Assembly: GCA_030151825.1 (NCBI GenBank)
Contig: JASLCP010000035.1
Coordinates: forward strand, 1 to 19,265
Direction: 5' to 3'
DNA length: 19,265 nucleotides
Origin: Candidatus Saccharimonadales bacterium
GTDB taxonomy: Bacteria; Patescibacteriota; Saccharimonadia; Saccharimonadales; Saccharimonadaceae
The notes under the pieces were generated by a model that did not search any database, was not told the DNA's origin, and saw nothing but the letters and a program-made list of their open reading frames with translations. A program made the position numbers and the translations under genes. Each line of letters starts with the position of its first letter. Position 1 is the first letter of the stretch. Positions 8,050 to 15,119 of this stretch are shown here, piece by piece.

Positions 8050-8522
8050 ACAAGAAGACGCAGCAATTCATCAACATTGTACTCGGCCCACTCGTAATAC
8101 CAATGCTGCGATTATATACACGAGTAACACACCAAGAGCGATCGCGCGTAGTATTGCTGAATGAAATGAACGAAGTGTTATTAGTACAGGGTGTCATTGG
8201 CTCAAAATGGTCACTCCCCGGTGGTGGTATTGAACGCGACGAGACACCAATCGAGGCGGCGATCCGTGAGGTCCATGAAGAAACGGGTATTCGGTTGACA
8301 GATGATATGGTACGGGGTATCGCAGTGATTCCGGCGGGTGAGGTAGCAAAGGTGAATTATACCGCGCATTTGTTTGTGGCACATGTCAGCAAACAGTCAC
8401 TACCGGCCAATCAACACAATACGACAGAGATTATTTCGTTGGTATGGGCGCCGCTTTCTGTCCTACCCAAGCACGTGTCTTCATTGACACGTGTTGCATT
8501 GGACCAGCTGTCAAAACAATAG
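8046..8522 (+). CDS. Nudix hydrolase
   Basis: Nudix enzymes cleave nucleoside diphosphates linked to another group, such as oxidised dNTPs, nucleotide sugars or cofactors. The complete Nudix box spans residues 60-82 and fits the consensus exactly: Gly60, Glu66, Arg74-Glu75, Glu78-Glu79, Gly81. A 30-residue N-terminal helix-like stretch (IVLGPLVIPMLRLYTRV) precedes the fold and is mildly hydrophobic, which might tether the protein to a membrane. The substrate cannot be read from the sequence. Overlap with the uvrD stop (ATGA at 8046-8049) and lack of its own ribosome binding site suggest translational coupling; pairing with a repair helicase is compatible with nucleotide-pool cleaning, but that is a guess. 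Confidence 0.9.
   Translation: MNKKTQQFINIVLGPLVIPMLRLYTRVTHQERSRVVLLNEMNEVLLVQGVIGSKWSLPGGGIERDETPIEAAIREVHEETGIRLTDDMVRGIAVIPAGEVAKVNYTAHLFVAHVSKQSLPANQHNTTEIISLVWAPLSVLPKHVSSLTRVALDQLSKQ
8472..8493. repeat. Perfect 8-bp inverted repeat near the 3' end of the Nudix gene
   Basis: CACGTGTC (8472-8479) and GACACGTG (8486-8493) pair perfectly around a 6-nt loop; in RNA the stem could extend by a G-U and an A-U pair. It lies 27 nt before the Nudix stop codon and upstream of the promoter at 8529. No T-run follows, so it is not a standard terminator. Confidence 0.4.
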
Positions 8523-8528
8523 TTACTT

Positions 8529-8537
8529 TGGTATACT
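8529..8537 (+). promoter_or_regulatory. Extended -10 promoter of the RpfB-like gene
   Basis: TGG-TATACT lies just after the Nudix stop codon. Transcription should begin near 8544, giving a leader of about 12 nt to the GTG at 8556 or 30 nt to the ATG at 8574. No Shine-Dalgarno sequence and no convincing -35 are visible. Confidence 0.6.
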
Positions 8538-8573
8538 AATGGGTATCGTACTCTTGTGTACGACTCTATCTGT

Positions 8574-9731
8574 ATGAGACGACTAATTCAGTATATTAGC
8601 ATTCCACTGTGGATACTTATCGGTGTTGCGTTTGTGACGCTAGCTACTGCATTAGGAGTCATTACTACTGTTAACGCGCAGTCGTCGGCGACGGCCAATG
8701 CAAAAGGTCGTCTCGTTACTATCCACGATCGAGACAGCGAGAAAGTCATTTTAACCAAAGCAGACTCGGTACGACAAGCACTGAAGGAGGCGGGTGTCGA
8801 ACTCGATAAACGCGATCGTGTTGAGCCGCGTGTTGGCGAAAAATTGGTTGCTCAATCATATACGGTGAATATTTATCGAGCTCGTCCAGTGATTGTCATC
8901 GATGGCATGCTTCGTCAAAAAGTCATGACGGCGCAACAAACACCGGAAAAGATTGCGACCGATGCCGGTGTCGATTTGCATGACGAGGATGTCACGACAC
9001 TGAAAACCAGTGATGATATTGTATCAAACGGTGCAGGGCTCGAGTTGACGATTAATCGTGCGACGCCATTTACTTTTGTGTTGTACGGCAAAAAAGTACA
9101 GGCGTATACGCAAGAAAAAACCGTTGGTGCGATGCTCCGCAGCAAACACGTTACTATCGATGCATCGGACACACTGTCTGTTGCTACAAGTACCCCGATC
9201 ACTGCTGGTATGATCGTCGAATTGTGGCGTAACGGCAAGCAGACAATTACCGAAGAGCAAGACATTGCGTATGATACCGAAAAAATTCAAGATGCCGATC
9301 GCCCTGTTGGGTTTCGGGAAGTAAAGACACCTGGGGTGAACGGCAAAAAATCTGTCACCTATGAGGTGGTTATGAAGAACGGCCAGGAACTAAGCCGTAA
9401 AGAAATCCAAAGTGTCGTGGTGACTCAGCCGAAAAAGCAGGTTGAAGTCGTTGGCACAAAAATGACCAATACGTTTAATGGTGATTTTGCTGGTGCACTA
9501 GCGCGCTTACGCAGCTGCGAGGGGAGCTACACGTCGAATACGGGCAATGGCTATTATGGTGCATATCAATACGATATTGGTACGTGGGCAAACTACAAGG
9601 GTTATGCCAACGCGTCGCTGGCGCCGCCTGCTGTGCAAGATGAGAAAGCGTGGCTGACCTATCAAGCACGCGGTTGGCGACCGTGGCCGTCGTGTAGTCG
9701 GTCGCAGGGCTTGCAGGATATCTATCGCTAA
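8574..9731 (+). CDS. RpfB-like cell-wall protein: DUF348 x3, G5, Rpf transglycosylase-like domain
   Basis: Probable peptidoglycan-cleaving resuscitation-promoting-factor relative. From the ATG at 8574 it has a signal anchor (basic MRR, then a hydrophobic stretch to about residue 33), three DUF348 repeats (about 47-85, 105-142, 165-202; cores VTIHDRDSEKVILTKADSVR, IDGMLRQKVMT, VLYGKKVQAYT), a G5 domain (about 222-292) and a C-terminal Rpf fold (302-385). In that fold LRSCEGSYTSNTGNGYYGAYQYDIGTW places the catalytic Glu at 316; Cys315 and Cys374 match the disulfide of mycobacterial Rpf domains. An in-frame GTG at 8556 could add six residues; ATG is preferred because it puts the charged residues at the start of a signal sequence. 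The stop overlaps the ksgA start (TAATG). Domain order equals that of actinobacterial RpfB. Confidence 0.88.
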   Translation: MRRLIQYISIPLWILIGVAFVTLATALGVITTVNAQSSATANAKGRLVTIHDRDSEKVILTKADSVRQALKEAGVELDKRDRVEPRVGEKLVAQSYTVNIYRARPVIVIDGMLRQKVMTAQQTPEKIATDAGVDLHDEDVTTLKTSDDIVSNGAGLELTINRATPFTFVLYGKKVQAYTQEKTVGAMLRSKHVTIDASDTLSVATSTPITAGMIVELWRNGKQTITEEQDIAYDTEKIQDADRPVGFREVKTPGVNGKKSVTYEVVMKNGQELSRKEIQSVVVTQPKKQVEVVGTKMTNTFNGDFAGALARLRSCEGSYTSNTGNGYYGAYQYDIGTWANYKGYANASLAPPAVQDEKAWLTYQARGWRPWPSCSRSQGLQDIYR

Positions 9732-10513
9732 TGGTTGCTCCTAAAAAATCACTCGGTCAACACTGGTTGCACGAGCGATCAGTGCTTGAACATATTGCTG
9801 ATTGCGCCAATATTACGTCTGATGATACGCTGCTCGAGATTGGTCCAGGCCTTGGTACGTTAACATCCGAATTGTTGCGACGGGCGAAATCGGTTATTGC
9901 AGTTGAGTTTGACGAAGACCTTGCAAAAAAACTTCCCAGTCAATTTCCTGGTACCACGCTGCAGGTAGTTCATCATGACATTTTGACGTATGATCTGAGT
10001 AGTCTGCCGAAAGGCTATAAAGTTGTTGCCAACGTGCCCTACTATATCACCAGCAAAATTGTGCAGCATTTGATGACCGCCGAAAATAAGCCGTCTGTTG
10101 CAGTGTTATTGGTGCAAAAAGAAGTTGCCGAACGTATCGCCGCGAGGCCAGGAGATATGAGTATTCTGGCGGTAAGTGCACAGGTATACGCCGAGGCAAG
10201 CCTTGGTGACGTGGTACCGGCCGAATTCTTTACGCCACCACCAAAGGTTGATTCGCAAGTGGTGATATTACGGACACGTCCCAAGCCACTTGTGACACCA
10301 AGTCAAGAAAAAGCATTCTTTCGCATCGTCAAAGCTGGATTTAGTGCCAAGCGCAAAAAACTGCGCTCGAGTCTCGCCGGAGGATTAGGTACTTCAAAGT
10401 CGGCCGTCGAAACATTGCTTGACCAGGCAGCCATCTCTCCGGACTATCGCGCCGAAGATCTTTCGCTTGAACAGTGGCGCAATTTGGCGACAATTTGGTA
10501 TACTACTATATAG
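9731..10513 (+). CDS. ksgA: 16S rRNA (adenine1518-N6/adenine1519-N6)-dimethyltransferase
   Basis: KsgA/RsmA dimethylates two adjacent adenines near the 3' end of 16S rRNA and acts as a checkpoint in small-subunit assembly. In this 260-residue protein KKSLGQHWL (5-13) is the hallmark N-terminus (usually KxxGQnFL), EIGPGLGTLT (36-45) binds S-adenosylmethionine, AVEFDEDL (57-64) is the acidic loop, and NVPYYITSKIV (101-111) is the catalytic N(L/I)PY motif with Val in place of Leu. FFTPPPKVDSQVV follows near residue 165. The start overlaps the stop of the RpfB-like gene by one base, with only a weak AGGA 12 nt upstream, so coupling is likely. Adjacent rpf/yabE and ksgA genes are known in both Actinobacteria and Firmicutes. 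Confidence 0.96.
   Translation: MVAPKKSLGQHWLHERSVLEHIADCANITSDDTLLEIGPGLGTLTSELLRRAKSVIAVEFDEDLAKKLPSQFPGTTLQVVHHDILTYDLSSLPKGYKVVANVPYYITSKIVQHLMTAENKPSVAVLLVQKEVAERIAARPGDMSILAVSAQVYAEASLGDVVPAEFFTPPPKVDSQVVILRTRPKPLVTPSQEKAFFRIVKAGFSAKRKKLRSSLAGGLGTSKSAVETLLDQAAISPDYRAEDLSLEQWRNLATIWYTTI
10496..10504 (+). promoter_or_regulatory. Extended -10 promoter of the 3D-domain paralogue, inside the end of ksgA
   Basis: TGG-TATACT lies within the last codons of ksgA. A start near 10511 would leave a 22-nt leader that contains GAGGTGG (10519-10525), a good ribosome binding site 7 nt before the ATG at 10533. Unlike uvrD, metG and tatD, this gene therefore looks leadered. Confidence 0.6.
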
Positions 10514-10532
10514 TCACTGAGGTGGCTATATT

Positions 10533-11741
10533 ATGGCCAAAAATAGTCTTTATTATTTTTTCAGCACTTCACGCGCGGTGATTGCGTTAGCTATTGCTGT
10601 TATGGCGTGCTTGTCGGCAATTACCGTATCGTATGTGTATGCATCGCAGCCTAAGGATGGCGAGCGATTTGTGACGATTCACGATCGTGGTGAAGAGAAG
10701 GTCCTGCTTACAAAAGCTTCGTCGGTACGTCAGGTACTCCGTGATGCCAATGTATCGCTTGACAGGCACGATGCCGTCGAGCCGCAACTTAATGAGACGC
10801 TGGTTGACAGTGGATACCAAGTCAATATCTATCGCGCTCGCCCTGTTGTTGTGGCCGATGGCATGATTCGCGAAAAGATCATGACGCCGTACCAAACAGC
10901 TGACAAAATTGCCTCAAGCGCTGGCATCACGCTTCGTGACGAAGATACGACCAAATTGCTACCGACTGATGATATTGTTGCCGAAGGTGCGAGTATCGAA
11001 CTAATGATTACACGAGCGACACCATTTACCTTTGTGTTGTATGGAAAAACCATGTCTGCCTATACGCAGGCTCAAACAGTTGGCGAGATGCTGGCGCAAA
11101 AAAAGATTACTCTCGGCGCGGGCGATTATCTGTCGGTACCGGTCGAAACGCCTATCACTGCTGGCATGACGATCGAACTGTGGCGTAACGGCAAGCAGAC
11201 GATTACCGTCGATCAGCCATTGCCATTTGTAAGCGAAAAAGTCTATGACATGACCCGTCCAGTCGGCTACCGCGAAATCCAATCGGCCGGTCAAAATGGT
11301 ATGCGGACCATCACCTATGAAATCGTTATGAATGCTGGCAAAGAGATCTCGCGTACAGAAATTCAAAATATCGTGACGAAAGAACCGAAGAAACAGGTTG
11401 AAGTCATCGGACTCAAGACGACTGGCTTGAGTCGCAGCAAGGGTGCCAATATGTTTACTGATAGCAAGGGGGTGACGCACCGCGAAACCTACTATGACCT
11501 ACCGATGAATATGGTGATGCAAGCGTGTGGTGGTGGCGATTATACGATTCGTCCGGACGGTGCCAAGGTTGATAAGGATGGCTACATTTTGATCGCGGCG
11601 CATCTTGGCAATTATCCGCGTTGTTCAATTGTCGAAACGAGTATGGGACTGGGTAAAGTCTATGACACCGGTGGGTTTGTCGCTCGCCATCCACATGGTT
11701 TTGACATCGCGACCGATTGGTCCAATAACAACGGCCGCTAA
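10533..11741 (+). CDS. YabE-like cell-wall protein: DUF348 x3, G5, 3D-like C-terminal domain
   Basis: Paralogue of the RpfB-like protein at 8574: the front two thirds align end to end, with shared stretches such as VNIYRARPV, RATPFTFVLYGK and ELWRNGKQTIT. A signal anchor covers about residues 14-37, the three DUF348 repeats about 46-200 and the G5 domain about 225-296. The last hundred residues differ: instead of the Rpf fold they carry PRCSIVETSMGLGKVYDTGG and HGFDIATDW, with Asp378, Asp391 and Asp395, which resembles the 3D domain (three conserved aspartates, double-psi beta-barrel) of B. subtilis YabE and of MltA-type enzymes. Likely a secreted or anchored murein hydrolase or wall-binding protein. 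The 3D call is by eye and less certain than the DUF348-G5 part. Confidence 0.8.
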   Translation: MAKNSLYYFFSTSRAVIALAIAVMACLSAITVSYVYASQPKDGERFVTIHDRGEEKVLLTKASSVRQVLRDANVSLDRHDAVEPQLNETLVDSGYQVNIYRARPVVVADGMIREKIMTPYQTADKIASSAGITLRDEDTTKLLPTDDIVAEGASIELMITRATPFTFVLYGKTMSAYTQAQTVGEMLAQKKITLGAGDYLSVPVETPITAGMTIELWRNGKQTITVDQPLPFVSEKVYDMTRPVGYREIQSAGQNGMRTITYEIVMNAGKEISRTEIQNIVTKEPKKQVEVIGLKTTGLSRSKGANMFTDSKGVTHRETYYDLPMNMVMQACGGGDYTIRPDGAKVDKDGYILIAAHLGNYPRCSIVETSMGLGKVYDTGGFVARHPHGFDIATDWSNNNGR

Positions 11742-11758
11742 CTTCACACTAGCAAATC

Positions 11759-11767
11759 TGGTATAAT
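11759..11767 (+). promoter_or_regulatory. Extended -10 promoter of metG, predicted leaderless transcript
   Basis: TGG-TATAAT is a consensus extended -10 and ends 8 nt before the metG ATG at 11776. The purine-rich AGGGGA between them is only 2 nt from the ATG, too close to serve as a ribosome binding site. The transcript should begin at or within a base or two of the start codon. Confidence 0.7.
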
Positions 11768-11775
11768 AGGGGATA

Positions 11776-13272
11776 ATGGGAAAAAACTTATACATCACCA
11801 CTGCTATTCCGTACGTCAACGGCAAGCCGCATATTGGCAATGCGCTTGATTATCTCTTGGCCGACATCTGGACACGTTATCAAGTACAAAATGGCCGCAC
11901 CGTCAGGTTTCAGGTAGGTACCGACGAACACGGCAACAAAATCGCCGCCAAGGCGACCGAACTAGGCATCACGCCAAAAGAATACACTGATCAAATGGTC
12001 GGTAACTTTAAAGATTTGATCGAAAAGGTTGGCGCCCAGCAAACCGATTTTATTCGTACCACCGACCCTCATCACGAGGCGGCCGTACAATATATTTGGC
12101 AAAAGTTGCAACCGTATATTTACAAGAACAGCTATGAAGGCTGGTATTGTACTGGTCACGAAGCTTTCTTTACCGACAAAGAAGTCGAAATAACTGGCGG
12201 TGTTTGCCCTGATCACCAAAAGCCGTATGAGCGCATTAGCGAAGAAAACTATTACCTCAAAGCCAGCGCATTTACCGACCAAGTTCGCGAAGCGATCGAA
12301 AGCGGTAAGATGCAGATCGTACCGGAATTCCGCAAAAAGGAATTTTTGGAACTAATGAGAGACGGCCTCAAAGACGTCAGCATTAGTCGTCCCAAAAAGA
12401 GCCTCAGCTGGGGTATCCCCGTCCCCGGCGACACCGACCAAGTAATGTACGTCTGGCTTGACGCACTGGCAAACTACATCACCGTACTGGGCTATCCCGA
12501 CCAGGAAGGCTGGCAAGATTTTTGGCCGGCTGATGTGCAGGTAATTGGCAAAGACATTCTCCGTTTTCATGCAGGGATTTGGCCGCCGATGCTGCTTGGC
12601 CTTGGGCTGACGTTACCACGCAAATTATTGGTACATGGCTTTGTGAATATTGGTGGCGCCAAGATTAGCAAATCGGTTGGCAACGTCATTGATCCAAACG
12701 AAATTATCGACACGTATGGCGTCGACGCTTTTCGCTATTTCTTTTCTCGCCACATCCCAACACAGGATGACGGTGATTTTACTTGGGAAAAGTTTGAAAC
12801 AGCTTATAATACCGAACTGGGAAATGACCTTGGTAATGTTGTTCAGCGCGTGGCGGCGATGATTACGCGGTATCAGGCGGGTGTGATTGGCGATGCACGA
12901 CAAGCCGAACACGATATGAAACCATATCACGAAGCCATGGAGGCCCTGCAGTTTAACGAAGCGCTCGACCATGTCTGGGCAGCAGTCCGCAGCCTTAATC
13001 GCTATCTCGAAAACGTCAAACCATGGGAAGTCGCCAAGCAGCGCGACAAAGATCCCGAGGCTGAAGAGCATCTATCAGAAATTCTTGGTCAATCAGTTGG
13101 GTCATTGTTACAAATCGCCGACATGTTGGTGCCATTTATGCCGCATACATCAGAAGTGATTCATACGATGTTCGAGACAGGTGTCGTCAAAATGCCAGAA
13201 GGTATGCTGTATCCAAAGATTTATCAACATACGCCCGATCCACGAGCTGGCAAGCCTTCCAAGACTTCATAA
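11776..13272 (+). CDS. metG: Methionyl-tRNA synthetase
   Basis: Class I aminoacyl-tRNA synthetase that charges tRNA-Met. The 498-residue product has the HIGH-type motif as HIGN (19-22, in IPYVNGKPHIGNALDY), GTDEHGNKI (48-56), the connective-peptide region with Cys125 and Cys144 only (short zinc-less type), MYVWLDALANYI with the Trp and Asp of the methionine pocket, and the KMSKS loop as KISKS (296-300). It stops soon after the anticodon-binding helical domain and lacks the C-terminal Trbp111-like dimerisation domain, like many short MetG proteins. The last few residues (AGKPSKTS) overlap the nadD remnant in another reading frame, so the natural C-terminus may have been altered there. Otherwise intact and firmly identified. 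Confidence 0.96.
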   Translation: MGKNLYITTAIPYVNGKPHIGNALDYLLADIWTRYQVQNGRTVRFQVGTDEHGNKIAAKATELGITPKEYTDQMVGNFKDLIEKVGAQQTDFIRTTDPHHEAAVQYIWQKLQPYIYKNSYEGWYCTGHEAFFTDKEVEITGGVCPDHQKPYERISEENYYLKASAFTDQVREAIESGKMQIVPEFRKKEFLELMRDGLKDVSISRPKKSLSWGIPVPGDTDQVMYVWLDALANYITVLGYPDQEGWQDFWPADVQVIGKDILRFHAGIWPPMLLGLGLTLPRKLLVHGFVNIGGAKISKSVGNVIDPNEIIDTYGVDAFRYFFSRHIPTQDDGDFTWEKFETAYNTELGNDLGNVVQRVAAMITRYQAGVIGDARQAEHDMKPYHEAMEALQFNEALDHVWAAVRSLNRYLENVKPWEVAKQRDKDPEAEEHLSEILGQSVGSLLQIADMLVPFMPHTSEVIHTMFETGVVKMPEGMLYPKIYQHTPDPRAGKPSKTS

Positions 13273-13540
13273 GCGGCCAGAGCTGACACTAATTGTTGCA
13301 ACCGTACATCAGTGTTGGTCGCGCGACTGGAACCACGGGCAGTGGCTATTTGATCATTTGGACATGTTGGTGATCGAGCGACCAGGGGTGGGTACGGTCG
13401 ACCTGGGTGCTCGCGCGACGCGGCTTACGGTGCAAACGACGGATATTAGTTCGACAGAAGTGCGTGATCGACTCACGCGGGGCGAGCCGTATGATGATTT
13501 GGTAAGTCCAGTGGTCGGCGCACTGCTTGCGTATCAGTGA
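13244..13540 (+). pseudogene. nadD: 3' remnant of nicotinate-nucleotide adenylyltransferase
   Basis: In the frame +1 to metG an uninterrupted run of about 98 codons matches the C-terminal half of NadD, which transfers AMP to nicotinate mononucleotide in NAD synthesis. ELASLPRLHKRPELTLIVA fits the family's substrate-recognition helix, LDMLVIERPGVG fits the (V)xRPG strand, and DISSTEVRDRLTRGEPYDDLV fits the ISST-x-R ATP-binding motif, all in correct order and spacing. The N-terminal half with GxFDPxHxGH is absent because metG occupies that place, and the usual G(A/Q)D before the RPG strand is degraded to VAT. No ribosome binding site is seen. I read it as a relic left by a deletion that fused it to the metG end; a real short ORF from the GTG at 13181 is less likely. 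Confidence 0.6.
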
Positions 13541-13546
13541 TATGCT
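13538..13546 (+). promoter_or_regulatory. Extended -10 promoter of tatD, predicted leaderless transcript
   Basis: TGA-TATGCT forms an extended -10 whose TGA is also the stop codon of the nadD remnant. It ends 6 nt before the tatD ATG at 13553. There is no ribosome binding site, so the mRNA is predicted to begin on the start codon. Confidence 0.55.
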
Positions 13547-13552
13547 AGAAGT

Positions 13553-14302
13553 ATGTTAATCGATACCCACTGCCATATTCACGATCACGAATTTTTTACC
13601 CCCGAGCTTGCCGAGGCGGCATATGGACGAGCGCGTGACACGAGTGTGGCGATGCTATGTGTCGGGACACGGCAGGATGATTCGCGGCGGGCGGTGGAGT
13701 TTGCCGCGGCACACGACCAAGTATGGGCGATTGTTGGTGTGCATCCGCACGAGGCAAAGGATGGAGTTAGTGAGATTGGAAAGTTGCTGGGTGAACAGCT
13801 GCAAAAAGTGATCGGTATCGGCGAGATTGGGCTTGATTATTATTACAATCATTCACCGCGAGAGGTGCAGATTGCGGCGCTCGAGCAGCAATTGCAGTGG
13901 GCGCAGGACTATCATTTGCCGGTGAGTTTTCATGTGCGTGAGGCATATGATGATTTTTGGCCGATTTTTGATAACTTTTCGGGGATTTCGGGGGTATTGC
14001 ATAGTTTTACTGACCTGCCAGTCAACCTGGAAAAAGCGCTCGAAAAAGGACTATATATTGGGGTGAATGGTATTTCGACGTTCGCGCGTGACAAGCAAGA
14101 CATGTTTGCGTCGATCCCGCTTGAGCGATTACTCCTTGAAACTGACGCCCCATTCTTGACGCCGGTGCCAAAACGTGGTACTATGAATGAGCCAGTATTT
14201 GTTGAGTATGTTGCCAAACATCATGCAACCATACGCGGCGTTGAGCTCGAGAAAATCGCAGCAACAACGACAGCAAATGCCCATGCGTTATTCGCATTCT
14301 AA
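13553..14302 (+). CDS. tatD: TatD-family metal-dependent deoxyribonuclease
   Basis: TatD enzymes are cytoplasmic metal-dependent 3'-5' exonucleases or endonucleases with a TIM-barrel fold, linked to repair of oxidised DNA and to proofreading of D-aminoacyl-tRNA. In this 249-residue protein the metal ligands are all in place: His6 and His8 (DTHCHIHD), HPHE (64-67), Glu91 (GEIGLDYYY), His127 (SFHVREA), His150 (GVLHSF) and Asp198 (ETDAPFLTP). Length is normal for the family. It follows metG, as in B. subtilis (metS-yabD) and in many other bacteria. The exact substrate cannot be inferred. Confidence 0.93.
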   Translation: MLIDTHCHIHDHEFFTPELAEAAYGRARDTSVAMLCVGTRQDDSRRAVEFAAAHDQVWAIVGVHPHEAKDGVSEIGKLLGEQLQKVIGIGEIGLDYYYNHSPREVQIAALEQQLQWAQDYHLPVSFHVREAYDDFWPIFDNFSGISGVLHSFTDLPVNLEKALEKGLYIGVNGISTFARDKQDMFASIPLERLLLETDAPFLTPVPKRGTMNEPVFVEYVAKHHATIRGVELEKIAATTTANAHALFAF

Positions 14303-14359
14303 TACACACACTTCTCTAAGCAAATAAGCACATATAACGCCAGTGAGGTTTTCCGTTTT

Positions 14360-14659
14360 ATGACACCAGTCAATACCATGACGTCATCGACTACCATGCC
14401 CGACGCTCTTCGTCGGGAGCTTGAGGCTACTACTGCGCTTGAGGAGGTACATGAACACTATTCGGCTGATCAGCACCAGATGTTGTCGTCAGACGATATC
14501 GTGGCGGATCGGCCCGTAGAGCCACGAGACACGCAAGAGGCGTCTGATGCTGCCTATGAAATTGCCCATGCGGCAGTCGAAACACGTAAAGCGCAGGCTG
14601 ATGCACTACGAAATATTGGCGACCGCTTGCAGCACTTCCGTGAAAGTTACGGAGCGTAG
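14360..14659 (+). CDS. Small acidic helical protein, unknown function
   Basis: Not recognised. The 99-residue product starts with a Thr/Ser/Met-rich stretch containing two further in-frame ATGs (codons 7 and 13), followed by alternating acidic and basic residues; residues about 60-97 (AAYEIAHAAVETRKAQADALRNIGDRLQHF) form a convincing amphipathic helix or short coiled coil. No signal peptide or membrane segment. GAGG at 14345-14348 is 11 nt from the first ATG, and TATAAC at 14333-14338 is a possible -10 in the 57-nt gap after tatD. The gene ends 4 nt before the start of the next gene, so the two probably form a pair. It is assigned as real from codon use, position and the tight join. Confidence 0.65.
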   Translation: MTPVNTMTSSTTMPDALRRELEATTALEEVHEHYSADQHQMLSSDDIVADRPVEPRDTQEASDAAYEIAHAAVETRKAQADALRNIGDRLQHFRESYGA

Positions 14660-14663
14660 AGTG

Positions 14664-15113
14664 ATGCCAGGATTTTTGAAAAAAACCTTCGAATTACTGG
14701 TTGGTACGGATGATATATCAATCGGCTTGCCACAAAGAAAAAAGCAGCAGATCACGGGCCCTCCCAGTATTCGCCAGCTGATTCAAATGGAAAGCGAAAT
14801 TGGTGGTTCATTGTTTGGCGAGTTGCCACGTGGCCATCGCCGCGAATTCTTTAACCTCGACCGCGATACGTGGATCTGGTATGAGGAATGGCGTGATCAG
14901 CTGGGTAAGCATCAGACATCAACGACTCGATACGAAATTCATGACAATGGCGTCCTGAAGGCGCAAGAAGGTGCGCGCTATAGCTTTATCGAAGGCGAAG
15001 AGCTTGAGAATTTTATGATATCGACACGGCTGTATTACGAACGCGTGGCTCGCGATATTTATCACCGCGACCCGGTAACCGGACAGTCACTTTCTGCATA
15101 CGCAGCGGCATAG
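14664..15113 (+). CDS. Conserved-looking cytoplasmic protein, unknown function
   Basis: Not recognised. The 149-residue product begins MPGFLKKTFELLVG and has a compact, well-mixed composition that suggests a folded soluble domain: PSIRQLIQMESEIGGSLFG, then aromatic-rich DRDTWIWYEEW (about 76-86), then TTRYEIHDNGVLKA and a C-terminal helix with FMISTRLYYERVARDIYHRDP. No known catalytic motif is evident. The start is ATG 14664, supported by GGAG (14651-14654) at a 9-nt spacing; GTG 14661 is an alternative. The frame stays open farther upstream across the previous gene, but those residues are unlikely to be translated. It sits 4 nt after the 99-codon gene and just before the cysteine desulfurase promoter. 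Confidence 0.7.
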   Translation: MPGFLKKTFELLVGTDDISIGLPQRKKQQITGPPSIRQLIQMESEIGGSLFGELPRGHRREFFNLDRDTWIWYEEWRDQLGKHQTSTTRYEIHDNGVLKAQEGARYSFIEGEELENFMISTRLYYERVARDIYHRDPVTGQSLSAYAAA

Positions 15114-15119
15114 TGTTTT

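Noticed and set aside
14176..14184. TGGTACTAT inside tatD, resembling an extended -10 shortly before an in-frame ATG
   Set aside because: It encodes part of the conserved TatD C-terminus, the hexamer is a poor match, and no separate product would start there.
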